Assembly (NCBI GenBank): GCA_038125995.1
Contig: JAYPEX010000002.1
Span: 1-64,000, forward strand
Reading direction: 5' to 3'
Length of the DNA stretch: 64,000 nucleotides
Source of the DNA: MAG-120531 sp038125995
GTDB taxonomy: Bacteria; Bacteroidota; Bacteroidia; Flavobacteriales; Flavobacteriaceae
A model generated the notes under the pieces. It was given only the letters and a program-made list of their open reading frames with translations. It made no database searches and had not been told where the DNA came from. A program made the position numbers and the translations under genes. Positions 1 through 10,287 of this stretch are shown piece after piece; the first letter of the stretch is position 1; every line of letters begins with the position of its first letter.

Positions 1-3000
1 TCTGCTGGGGTTAGTGCGACGGATAATGTAGATGGAGATCTTACTGCGAATATTGGNNNNNNNNNNNNNNNNNNNNNNNNNNNNNNNNNNNNNNNNNNNN
101 NNNNNNNNNNNNNNNNNNNNNNNNNNNNNNNNNNNNNNNNNNNNNNNNNNNNNNNNTACGGCGGTCACCAGAACGGTAACGGTAACCGATGATGATTTAC
201 CGGTGATTACGGATGCTACGGGCGATCTTAGTTTAGGTACGGGCGATAGTTATGTAGGGGATACTGCTGGGGTTAGTGCGACGGATAATGTAGATGGAGA
301 TCTTACTGCGAATATTGGTGTAACGGGAGATACGGTAGACACGGCTGTTCCTGGTACTTACACGATTACTTATAATGTTACCGATAGTGCTGGAAATGCT
401 GCTACGGCGGTCACCAGAACGGTAACGGTAACCGATGATGATTTACCGGTGATTACGCTATTAGGAAGTAATCCATCGACGGTAGAGAAAGGCAGTACTT
501 ACACGGATGCTGGAGCAACTGCGACGGATAATGTAGATGGAGATCTTACTGCAGATATAGTGGTTGTGAATCTAGTAGATGAAACCCTTGTAGGAACTTA
601 CACGGTGACCTATAATGTAAGTGATACGAACTCGAATGCTGCGACTGAGGTTACTCGAACAGTGAATGTAGTGGATACGACGGCTCCGACCATAGATACC
701 ACAAATGTTAGAACCTCTGTAGAGGATGGTGAGACTAGTCTTGGTACTGTAACTGCGAATGAAGTAGTGACATGGCAGCTTTTAGGTAAGGATTCAAACA
801 AAATTATGATTACAGATGATGGAGTTTTAACTCTAAAAGATCCAGCGAATCATTTTGATCAAACCGAATATACTTTTAGAGTGAAAGCTACGGATGAGCA
901 CAATAACAGCACTTTAGAGACTTTAGTAGTATCAGTAATAGATATAACACCTCCAGAAATTTATGTAGATAAATTCTTTAATATAAATGAAAATCCAGAA
1001 GTATTATTAATAGGAATCTGCGAAACAGAAGAGGGATCTAATATCAAAATTTCAGGTGAAGATGTTGGGCCACTAATCTTTAATAACAACAGACTTTCAT
1101 TTGCATATGCACCTGATTATGAAAATCCAAAGGATAAAGATTTAGATAATGTTTATAAAGTAACATTTACTTCAACAGATCAGAATTCAAATGAATCGAT
1201 AATTAATGTTGTTGTAAATATTGTTGATGTAGATGAACTAGGCCCTGAGATTAATGGTCCAGTTAATTATGAGATTTTAGAAAACGCTCAAGAACTTGAG
1301 TTATCAAACTATACTTCTAATGAACTTGCAATATTTTCTTTACATGGAGATGATTCAGCACACTTCACGATTTCTGAGAATGGAGATTTGTCGCTTAATG
1401 AGTCTTTAGATTATGAGTCGCCATTAGATGAAAATGGAGATAATATTTACGAATTGATTATTAAGGCAAGTGATGAACTAGGAAATGTTTCAGAGCTAGC
1501 TATTTTGACAACTATAATCGATGTTGATGATGAAAAACCGGTTATCTCGTTGTCTGGTTCAAATCCTTTTATATTACAGCTCGGAGAAGAATTTATTGAT
1601 CCAGGATTTAGTGTTTACGATAATGTAGATATAGATTTAGCTGATTTTGTAGAAATCACAAATGAGATCAATAATAGCATTTTAGGTCAGTATGAAGTAA
1701 GATACACTGTCAATGATAGGAGCGGTAATTTTGCAGAGACTGTAACTCGGGATATTATTGTAAGTGATCAAAATCCACCAGAAATTAATGGATTAACCAC
1801 TTTTGAAATTGAAGAAAATAATTCAAGTGTTGTCATCGAAAATTACGCTAGCAATGAAGCAATTGTCGAGTGGTACTTAACAGGTTCTGATAAAGCTTTA
1901 TTTGAGCTAACTGATGGAGATTTATTGATATTAGAGTCCTTTGACTTTGAAAATCCTATAGATTCTAATAAGGATAACCTTTACGAGTTTACTATTAATG
2001 CTGAAGACTCAAACGGTAATGTAGGGGTTCAGTCGATTCAAATAATAGTTTTAGATCTTGATGAAATAGCCCCATTTGTAGTTTCTGTAAATTCTGACAT
2101 TGATATTGCAACACAACAAGATGACACTTCACAGTTGATCTATGCTTTCTCTGAAGTTATTACAGGTCTTGATCAAAGCGATTTTGAAATTGAAAATGGG
2201 GAGTTGATTACATTGGATGTTGCGGATACAAGTGCAACGCTTACTGTTCGATCAGAGCTTGAATACGAAGGGTATACGAGAGTGAATCTGAAGGAATCTA
2301 CTTTCACTGATATTGCAGGTAATGGTAATCTTTTGCATACAGATTCTATCAAAGTTGATACTAGAGGACCTGATATGAATCTTTTTATTCCAAATGATTC
2401 TATTACCGGAATTATGAAAGAAATTATCGTTTATCGAAATCAACTACTTCGCTTCAAATTGGAGTTTAATGAGGATCTTGTAGATTTTAAAAATGAAGAT
2501 TTCTCTGTAGATTTTGGGGATATTGTTCGGATATCAGCGGAATCATCGAAGGTTTGGTCAGGTCTTTATTATCCGCCTAACGATGTAGAAGGTTATCAAG
2601 GTGATGCTACCATAGTAGTTCCACCATTTTCGCTCAAGGACAGTCTTGGGAATTTAAATCAAGAGGAAAGAAGTATTCGTTTCAAGGTGGATACTAAATC
2701 ACCAGAAGAAATTAGTGAATCTTATGCGATCCTTGAAGAAGGAGCAATTACTTCTAAAATAATAGGTTCTGATTTCGTGGTAGCTAAGAATCTTAAATAT
2801 GAGTTGAATACTAAATTAGATCTTAATTCCAATCGAGATGAAGATTCTAAATTGAATCTTGGCTTTAAGAACGATACTATTGGGGTGCTTTTCAAGGAAG
2901 GAAAACGGGTAACCCAAGACACTAGTAATCCAGGTACCTTAAAATTTAATACAGATGGCTCATTTGTTTTCACCCCAGATAAGAATTTCTATGGAGATGT

Positions 3001-6000
3001 TCTCTTTCAATATTTCATTGTACCAGACGAAGTTGAAACTGACCAAGAGGTTGTAAAATATGGGCCGATTACGGTGAATGTAGAAATCTCAGAAATAGCT
3101 GATTCAGATGGTATTCCAACATTAATCGAAGAACTCTTCCCCGCTAATGATATTGATGGTGATGGTATTCCAGATCGTAAAGCTGACCATATTGTTGCCT
3201 TCCCGATGAGTAGTGCAAAAGAATTTGACGAGGCTATTGAATGGGCTACAAATGGTAATTCACAATTAGCCCCTCCTAAGCCAGAGTCTATGGGAGCAAT
3301 AATTGTAGGAGAGCCTGAGGAGGATGGTAAGATTAACGCCAATAACTCAATTTCTTTAGCGGATATTGGAATTATTGATAAACCTGAAATTGACCCGTTT
3401 GAATCTAAGTCAAATTGGGTGAATGATCCGATAAAATTCTCTTTAAAACCTAAAAACGGTAGTGGTTTCGTTGACTTAGATAATGACGCGAGTAATGGTA
3501 CACAGGTTCGTTTAACAGTGAATTTACCGGTTCCAACCAAGGGATCTTCTTTCATGAAAATTGGAGCTGATGGAAACTCTTTTGAATTTTTAGATGATCA
3601 AAATCTAAATACCTATGATGAAGGGGCAACATTAATTGATGAAAATAAGGATGGTCTTATAGAAAAAATTGTAATTACCCTTACCGATAATGGGTTAGGA
3701 GATAATGACAAACGATTAGGGTTTATAGACGATCCTGGAGCACTTTCTTCATTTAAACCAGTAATTAATAATATGGAGATTGGACCCTTTGATGAGAACT
3801 ATATTACTGAGGAAGTCTTAATTGATTTATTCGATTTTGAAACCAACACTGATTTTGATCGTGATAATCAGAAGATCAGCTACTCTATAGCTGATATTAA
3901 TCCGAAAGAGTTCTTAAATACTTTTGAAATAAATTCTTTTAATGGTGAATTAACTTCCATTTCTAACGAAGTATGGGATTTTGAGCGCTATGTAAATGAA
4001 AATGGACTTTCTTCATTTGAGGTAATTATAAGGGCAGAAGACTCTGAAGGTAATGTAGATTTAGGGAAGGTAATCGTTCAATTAAATAACTTGAATGAAC
4101 CTCCTAGTTTTATTTATGAGTCAAAGTATCGTTTTGATGAAAACTTACCCGTACAGAATGTTGTTGCTCAACTTGAAACCCAATTCGATTATAATGATTC
4201 GGTTACTTTTGGATTAATTGACACCTTAGACGCAAAATTTGTCGAAATTATTCCAGAAACTGGAGAGATTTTCTTTAAAGAATCGCCAGATTTTGAGAAG
4301 AAATCGGTTTATGAATTAAAGGTTTCAGCTACCGATAGTTATGGACTTGTAGAATATGCTGATATCCAAATAGACATTAATGACCTCGATGAAATTCCGC
4401 CAGAATTGCTTGGTTTCTACAACTATGTTATTGATGAAAACCAATCTGAAATAATAGAATTAGGTTTAATTAATTCTAAAGATAACATTGGTGTTATAGG
4501 TTACGAATTGATTTCCAAAAACACCTTCTCTAAAACATATCTTAAAGTTGTAAATGAAAAACTATTATTAGACTTATCTACTGTAGTTGACATAGAATTA
4601 ATTGATTTTGAAACGGGTAGAAATAATTTTACATGGATTTTACGTGCTTATGATGCAGCAGGAAATTCATCAGAAGAAACAATAATTGAACTAAATATCA
4701 AGGATGTCGATGAAGATTTAGATGGAGATGGTATTTTAGATTCTGAAGATAATTGTCCTAATATTTTTAATCCAAATCAATTAGATACAGATAAAGACGG
4801 AATTGGAGATGTTTGTGATACAGATAAAGATAATGATGGTCTTTATGATGAGGAAGAAGATAAAAATGGTACAAACCCACTAGAACGTGACTCTGATGGA
4901 GATGGAAGCGATGATTATATTGAAGGTACGTTGGATAAGGATGGAGACGGTATTATCGATGCATTTGAATCCGATANNNNNNNNNNNNNNNNNNNNNNNN
5001 NNNNNNNNNNNNNNNNNNNNNNNNNNNNNNNNNNNNNNNNNNNNNNNNNNNNNNNNNNNNNNNNNNNNNNNNNNNNGAGTTATGAATGAGTACGATGTTA
5101 AAAATGATGACCCACATTCAGATAGTGATGGTGATGGATATCATGATTTAGAAGAGACAGAGGACATGAATCGAACAGGTAGGCCAGATATGGTCCACCC
5201 ATTAGATTCTACAAAATATCCTCCAATGGATAACGACAAGGATTTTTCATGTAACTGGCATGATCAGGATGATGATAATGATGAGAAATTGGACTCTGAA
5301 GAAGGTACGTTGGATAAGGATGGAGACGGTATTATCGATGCATTTGAATCCGATAAGATTGATGATGATGCCGATGGAGTTATGAATGAGTACGATGTTA
5401 AAAATGATGACCCACATTCAGATAGTGATGGAGATGGTCAAACTGACCTAAATGAAACTTTATGTGGTTCAGATTCTTTAGATCCTTATTCAATGGCTCT
5501 AGATACTGATTCTGATAATATTCCAAATTGTGTTGACACGGATGATGATGGTGATACGTATTTAGACACCAATGATGCGTTCCCATTAGACGCTTCAGAG
5601 TGGTTAGATACAGATTCAGATGGTATTGGTAACAATGCTGATACAGATGATGACGGAGATGGAGTTCTGGATACTAATGATGCGTTCCCATTAGATGCTA
5701 CTGAAAGAGTAGATACAGATTCTGACGGTATTGGTAACAATGCAGATACAGATGACGATGGAGATGGAGTTCTAGACACCAATGATGCATTTCCATTAGA
5801 TCCAAACGAAACATTAGATACAGATTATGACGGCGTGGGTAATAATGCTGATACAGACGATGATAATGATGGATTTACAGATGAAATTGAACTAATTTGT
5901 GAAACAAATCCACTAAGATTAGATTCACAGCCAGGGGATTATGACAACGATGGGATTGCAAACTGTATCGATGATGATATGGATGGCGATGGAGTGGTGA

Positions 6001-6485
6001 ATCAAGATGATGCCTTTCCTCTTAATGAATTTGAATCTATAGATACCGATGGAGATGGAATCGGAAATAATATTGATGCTGATGATGATAATGATGGTGT
6101 ATTGGATGGATTTGATGCCTTCCCTCTAGATTATAATGAAAGTGAAGATGTTGATCAGGATGGTATTGCAGACAATCAAGATAACGATCTTTTTAATGAT
6201 AGATTTGATGATAGAAGACTCGAAGTTTCTGGGTTACTAACTCCGAATTCCATAGGAGTAGAATCCACTTGGAAGATTACAAATATAAATCTTCATCCAT
6301 TCAACAAAGTGAGCGTTTTTAATGTTAATAGAAACGAAGTATTTGTAAAAGTAAATTACCAGAATGATTGGAATGGAACTTATAAAGATACAGGTAAACT
6401 TTTACCTTCTGGATCATACTATTATAAAATACATTTGTATGATACAGGTCAAGTTTTATCAGGCTGGTTGTTGATTGTATATTGA
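1..6485 (+). CDS. Giant T9SS-secreted repeat adhesin, 5' end outside window, two assembly gaps
   Basis: A cell-surface or secreted protein exported by the type IX system; adhesion is inferred. The gene is already open at base 1 (frame 1) and crosses two 100-N gaps (57-156 and 4977-5076), where the frame moves to 2 and then 3. I read it as one gene because the flanking repeats bridge both gaps in frame. Domains by DNA position: near-identical DUF5011/HYR-type Ig repeats to about 690, with a further copy at about 1545-1770; cadherin-like repeats at about 950-2060 and 3780-4400; Ig-like domains at about 2070-2700; a choice-of-anchor-U-like segment at about 3400-3760; thrombospondin type 3 Ca-binding repeats rich in DxDxDG at about 4710-6190; and a type-B (gliding-motility-associated, CHU_C-like) sorting domain at about 6230-6482, with LTPN, an NxWNG-like segment and LPSGSYYYKI. 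An apparent ATG at base 32 is in the wrong frame and is not a start. A PorP/SprF gene follows at once. Confidence 0.88.
57..156. other. Assembly gap (100 N) inside a DUF5011 repeat
   Basis: The bases on both sides match an intact repeat copy further on: the left edge ends like 311-318 and the right edge starts like 404 onward. That intact copy has 84 nt between the two edges. Replacing 100 N by 84 nt restores a single reading frame, so the gap length is a placeholder. Confidence 0.85.
158..470 (+). repeat. Near-identical 246-bp (82-residue) DUF5011 repeat units
   Basis: Bases 1-56 recur at 263-318, and about 57 bases from 158 recur from 404, a period of 246 bp. The identity is at the DNA level, which points to recent duplication or gene conversion. 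More copies may lie upstream of the window. Confidence 0.8.
4977..5076. other. Assembly gap (100 N) inside thrombospondin type 3 repeats
   Basis: The 52 bases before the gap recur exactly at about 5304-5355 and the bases after it recur from 5377. In the intact copy only 21 nt (5356-5376) separate them. Inserting 21 nt keeps the frame, while 100 does not. Confidence 0.85.
5520..5880 (+). repeat. Thrombospondin type 3-like Ca-binding tandem repeats
   Basis: A unit of about 35 residues with the pattern DTND AFPLD, then DTDSDGIGNNADTDDDGDG, recurs at about 5565, 5672 and 5780, with a diverged copy near 6010. The DNA is nearly identical between adjacent copies. Confidence 0.8.
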
Positions 6486-6496
6486 TAAAAAATACT

Positions 6497-7387
6497 ATGG
6501 AAACTGTAAATAAATATATTTTTTTAATGATGTCTGTTGGAATTGTAAATATAACATTTGCCCAACAGCAACCGAACTTTCTGTTTTATCAACAAAACAT
6601 GTCTGTTATAAATCCTGCATATTCTGGTTCTGAAGGAAGTTTAATGTCAATAAACTATTCATCATCTTGGGTAGGGGTAAATGATGCGCCAAAAAGTGCA
6701 ACATTTGTTTATAATTCAAGAGAAAAAAATAATGCTTCATGGGGATTTTCTTATTTATCGGATAAGGTTTATGTAGAGAATCAAGGAATTATATCTGTTG
6801 ATTTTTCATATCGATTACAATTGAGTGAAAACACCAATCTTCATATGGGCTTAAAAGGAGGATCTTTGTACAATTCACTGTCCTTAGATGGTATCAATAG
6901 AATCACAAATGAATCCAATTCTGTACTTGGTGCAGTTCAAAATTTCATAAATCCCTTATTTGGAGTAGGGGCATATGTTAGAGGAGAAAAGGCTTTTGTA
7001 GGAATTTCTGTTCCTAATGTCTTAAATTCGAAACGCTATAAAGAAGTTAATGGCTTAGCTTTAACTGCAACCGATCGACCTCATTTTTACTTGAGTAGCG
7101 GATTAATAATAAAATTAAATGATCAAATAGGATTTGAACCTAATTTCTTATATCGATTCGTAAGTGGAGCGCCTAATCTTGTAACAGCTTTTGCGAATAT
7201 TAATTTTAATGACAAGATCAAAGTAGGAACCGGAGTTTCCAATAATAATTATATTGCTGGTTTGATTCTTTTCGAAGGTTTAGAGCGACTGCATATTGGA
7301 TATGGATATGAAATGAGTCAAAGAACTTTTAAGTTTGCACTCAGAGCTAATTCTCACGAATTAATGATTAGATATAAATTGGATTAA
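6497..7387 (+). CDS. PorP/SprF family T9SS-associated outer-membrane protein
   Basis: PorP/SprF proteins are outer-membrane beta-barrels that accompany type IX secretion; many sit beside a type-B-sorted cargo and help attach or export it. The protein has a signal peptide ending near ITFA, then the family's N-terminal signature with QNMSVINPAYSGSEG, and alternating beta strands to the end. Length is about 296 residues, normal for the family. The frame is open from a TTG at 6482 that overlaps the adhesin stop, but the ATG at 6497 places a clean signal peptide at the N terminus, so I prefer it. It lies 11 bases after the giant adhesin and is probably co-transcribed with it as a cargo-partner pair. 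Confidence 0.88.
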   Translation: METVNKYIFLMMSVGIVNITFAQQQPNFLFYQQNMSVINPAYSGSEGSLMSINYSSSWVGVNDAPKSATFVYNSREKNNASWGFSYLSDKVYVENQGIISVDFSYRLQLSENTNLHMGLKGGSLYNSLSLDGINRITNESNSVLGAVQNFINPLFGVGAYVRGEKAFVGISVPNVLNSKRYKEVNGLALTATDRPHFYLSSGLIIKLNDQIGFEPNFLYRFVSGAPNLVTAFANINFNDKIKVGTGVSNNNYIAGLILFEGLERLHIGYGYEMSQRTFKFALRANSHELMIRYKLD

Positions 7388-7491
7388 GTTAATTTGATAT
7401 TAGTTAAAAAAAGTTTAATAAATATTCAAATTCTACAAATTTTTCTGAAAATTTTTTGAAAGACTTGAAGTGTAAGATTGATCGTTAAAGA
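7388..7491. other. Convergent intergenic spacer
   Basis: An AT-rich spacer between two convergent T9SS-related transcription units. I see no hairpin terminator and no ORF. Confidence 0.5.
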
Positions 7492-9372
7492 CTACTTGAC
7501 AATGATAAACTCAGAGCGTCTATTTTTTCTATTTTCATCATTAGAACAGGAATCGCATTTTTGAATTAATTGGGATTCACCAAAACCTTTATAAGTCATT
7601 TGAGAGGCCTTAGCACCCAACTGAATTAAATAATCATAAGTGCTCTTAGCTCTTTTGTCAGATAAATACTGATTGTATACTTCTGAACCTACTGAATCAG
7701 TATGTGATCGAATCTCGATTTTTAACTCTGGATATTGAATAAGTGCTTCAGCAATCTTAGCTAAATCTTCTTCAGATGCAGGTAAAATATCCCATTTATC
7801 AAAATCAAAGTGAATCATTTCAATTTCAAAGAATTTTGCTAAATCATCACCTGCGGTTAAGGATTCTAAACTCTTTTTAAGTTCAATAACTCCCAACTCC
7901 ACTACTTGAAAAACTGAATTGAAAGGCACCGAAACATCTTTTGGCTCATAACCTTCTTTATAAAGTCGAACTATCTTACCCTCGTTACTAGGATCTATTA
8001 CCTCCAATTCAAAATTACCAGATTTTTCAGAATTTACATCATCTATAACTGTTTTAGAATCCATGATTTGTATTGAAACATTTGCTAATGGAAGCCCCTT
8101 ATTTTGAACCGTTCCTAGAATAACTTGCTTAGGAGTAAAATCAAAAGGTTTACCAAAAATAAATGAGTAGACATCATCTCCTGAATTCAACAAACGATTC
8201 GAAGCCATATAACCTGTATACTCATCATAAAAAACCAATGAAAAGTCATCTTGATTTGAGTTCACTTCGTTTCCGAGATTGACAACAGTCGGATTATTAC
8301 TTTTCAAATCAACTCCAAATAAATCGTATCCACCAAAACCACGATGTCCATCTGAAGCAAAAATCAACTGTCCAAATTTATTGAGTTCTGGAAACGATTC
8401 TCTACCAATGGTATTAATAGTTGATCCAAGATTTTCTGGTTCTCCAAAGACACCATTCGAATCAATCGTTACACCATAAAGATCAGACTTTCCATATCCT
8501 CCAGGGCGATCAGAAACAAAATACATCATAGAACCATCAGAATTGATGACTGGATGTGCTGAATTAAATTGATCTGAATTAAAATTCAAAACCTTTTCAA
8601 ATTCCCAACGGTTATTTTTAAGAACATAATGAACAATTTTTAATGTCGCTTGGTATACTGCTTTTTTAGAAGGTTTAGCTCCTTTTAAATTTAATGTCAC
8701 ATACATGTTTTTTCCAGAAGGATCAATCTTAGCAGAGCCTTCGTGAAAAGGAGTCGCAGATGTAAGCAAACGTTTTAATTCCCCTTGTTCGTTGTAATAA
8801 GTTAACGAATTATAAGGTTTATTGGTCCAACGATCAATTCCCTTAGAGCTTAATCCATTTGAAACTAAATACAATTGATTCCCTTCTATCATAGTTGGAT
8901 ACTCACTAGATTTAGAAGACAATTCACTTTCGTACTTGATTGTTTTCTTTTCTGTGAAAAACTTTCCATAAAGATTGATTTCCGTTTTAAGTTCTTTTTT
9001 ATTCGATTGACTTTTATTGTAACGATCATAATATTCTTTAGCCTTTTCAGAATTCCCTGAAGCATCCAATGATTTAGCATATTGATATAAAACAATAGGA
9101 ACTACTTTAGACTCTTTAGAAATATAGATCTCATAATTATGAACTGCCTTTTCATAGTTTGAATTATAAAAATAGGAGTCTGCTAAGTTGCGAAACATGG
9201 AATTCGATTCATAACCTTTCGCAATTAATCCTTCATATATTTTTGCAGCATCCATGTATGAAAAATTCTCAAAAGCTTCATTGGCTTCTTTTAGTGTTGA
9301 GTTTTGAGCGCTCACCTCTAAAGTACTCATCATCATGAGTACAACCATCTGTATGTAAATTACCTTTTTCAT
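7492..9372 (-). CDS. OmpA-family protein with TPR and PD40 repeats (PorE-like layout)
   Basis: An outer-membrane or periplasmic protein that probably ties a T9SS-linked complex to peptidoglycan. After a signal peptide (cleavage near VSAQ) come TPR-like helices at about residues 25-125, PD40/WD40-like beta-propeller repeats at about 160-420 (several DLYGV/DLFGV and SDRPGGYG-type motifs), a carboxypeptidase-regulatory-like beta domain at about 430-510, and a C-terminal OmpA domain with the peptidoglycan-binding pattern HTDSxGxxxxN followed by LSxxRA. This order resembles PorE and the OmpA proteins that follow PorP/SprF genes. The gene starts 1 base after the upstream PorP/SprF gene, so the two are surely one operon. 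The exact role in this strain is inferred from family and context. Confidence 0.87.
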   Translation of the reverse strand: MKKVIYIQMVVLMMMSTLEVSAQNSTLKEANEAFENFSYMDAAKIYEGLIAKGYESNSMFRNLADSYFYNSNYEKAVHNYEIYISKESKVVPIVLYQYAKSLDASGNSEKAKEYYDRYNKSQSNKKELKTEINLYGKFFTEKKTIKYESELSSKSSEYPTMIEGNQLYLVSNGLSSKGIDRWTNKPYNSLTYYNEQGELKRLLTSATPFHEGSAKIDPSGKNMYVTLNLKGAKPSKKAVYQATLKIVHYVLKNNRWEFEKVLNFNSDQFNSAHPVINSDGSMMYFVSDRPGGYGKSDLYGVTIDSNGVFGEPENLGSTINTIGRESFPELNKFGQLIFASDGHRGFGGYDLFGVDLKSNNPTVVNLGNEVNSNQDDFSLVFYDEYTGYMASNRLLNSGDDVYSFIFGKPFDFTPKQVILGTVQNKGLPLANVSIQIMDSKTVIDDVNSEKSGNFELEVIDPSNEGKIVRLYKEGYEPKDVSVPFNSVFQVVELGVIELKKSLESLTAGDDLAKFFEIEMIHFDFDKWDILPASEEDLAKIAEALIQYPELKIEIRSHTDSVGSEVYNQYLSDKRAKSTYDYLIQLGAKASQMTYKGFGESQLIQKCDSCSNDENRKNRRSEFIIVK

Positions 9373-9373
9373 C

Positions 9374-10285
9374 TTAAAAGAATCTTGGTGATTGAATTTT
9401 TAATTTATTGATTAGGGAAGAGAATTCATATCGAAGAAATACTTCATGAGATCCCTTATTGAACTGTTGTAATGCGGTAGCCTCTCTATCGTAACTATAT
9501 CCGATTAACACTTGTGGACTCAACTGAAATGCTGTCATTACTGAATATGCAGTATCAAGTCGATAGGTTAATCCTAGTTGAACTTTATCATCAATTAAGA
9601 AACTACCTGAAATATCCAATTGTTGAATAATATAGGGAACAGAGCGATAAAAAACTGAGGGTTTAAATTTGAGTTGAGGACTTAAATCAAACACATATCC
9701 AGCAGATAAGTATAAATGACTCCAGTCTTCTGCAGTGAAATTCGCAGTATCGTAGTGTTTGTTTTTAAAGAGATAAGGAATTGAACCACCTATATACAAT
9801 CGATCAGTGTAGTAGTAGAATCCCATACCAAAATTCGTCACAAATGGACGATCGATGTTGGCATACAGATATGCATCATTTTGATACTGATTAATTCCCG
9901 ATAAATCAACGTCAAACTTATCAAGAGTTCCTTTAATCCCAAATGCTAATTTCCCTACTAAACCTAATTGTAAGTGATAAGACCAATCTAGATTCAAAGT
10001 AGTGGAACGAATCGGACCAACAGCCTCCGTAAGCACATTAAATCCAAGTCCTACCTTTTGATTGTCTAAAAGTATTTGAAATCCTACATATGAGGTCTTA
10101 GGAGCTCCTTCCATCTCAACCCATTGCGATCGATGGTGCATATAAAGACTACTGACCCCTCTAGACCCTGTATATGCAGGATTATATAGCGCTGGGTTGA
10201 ACATGTACTGTGAGAACAATGTCTCTTGTTGTGCAAATGAGGTTTGCGCAATAAAAACGATTAAAATATATCTAAAAAACTTCAT
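9374..10285 (-). CDS. PorP/SprF family T9SS-associated outer-membrane protein (second copy)
   Basis: A PorP/SprF protein of 303 residues: signal peptide ending near TSFA, then the canonical QYMFNPALYNPAYTGSRG block and a beta-barrel pattern with the motif WVEMEGAPKT. It is closer to the family norm than the copy at 6497, which lacks the EGAPKT block but keeps NDAPKS. It sits 2 bases after the adhesin gene and 1 base before the OmpA gene, the classic cargo, PorP/SprF, OmpA order. It probably serves the adhesin encoded just upstream. Confidence 0.9.
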   Translation of the reverse strand: MKFFRYILIVFIAQTSFAQQETLFSQYMFNPALYNPAYTGSRGVSSLYMHHRSQWVEMEGAPKTSYVGFQILLDNQKVGLGFNVLTEAVGPIRSTTLNLDWSYHLQLGLVGKLAFGIKGTLDKFDVDLSGINQYQNDAYLYANIDRPFVTNFGMGFYYYTDRLYIGGSIPYLFKNKHYDTANFTAEDWSHLYLSAGYVFDLSPQLKFKPSVFYRSVPYIIQQLDISGSFLIDDKVQLGLTYRLDTAYSVMTAFQLSPQVLIGYSYDREATALQQFNKGSHEVFLRYEFSSLINKLKIQSPRFF

Positions 10286-10287
10286 GC

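Noticed and set aside
32..56. An ATG at base 32 that appears to start the giant adhesin
   Set aside because: It is in frame 2 before the gap, while the repeat shows that the true frame there is 1; the coding sequence is already open at base 1.
3007..3555. A 182-residue antisense frame within the giant adhesin
   Set aside because: It lies wholly opposite a well-supported domain region and has no recognisable domain, so it is a shadow.
4887..6485. A separate second gene starting at 4887
   Set aside because: Its first residues are out-of-frame translation of the adhesin; the frame change comes from the wrong size of the N gap, so this is the 3' part of the same gene.
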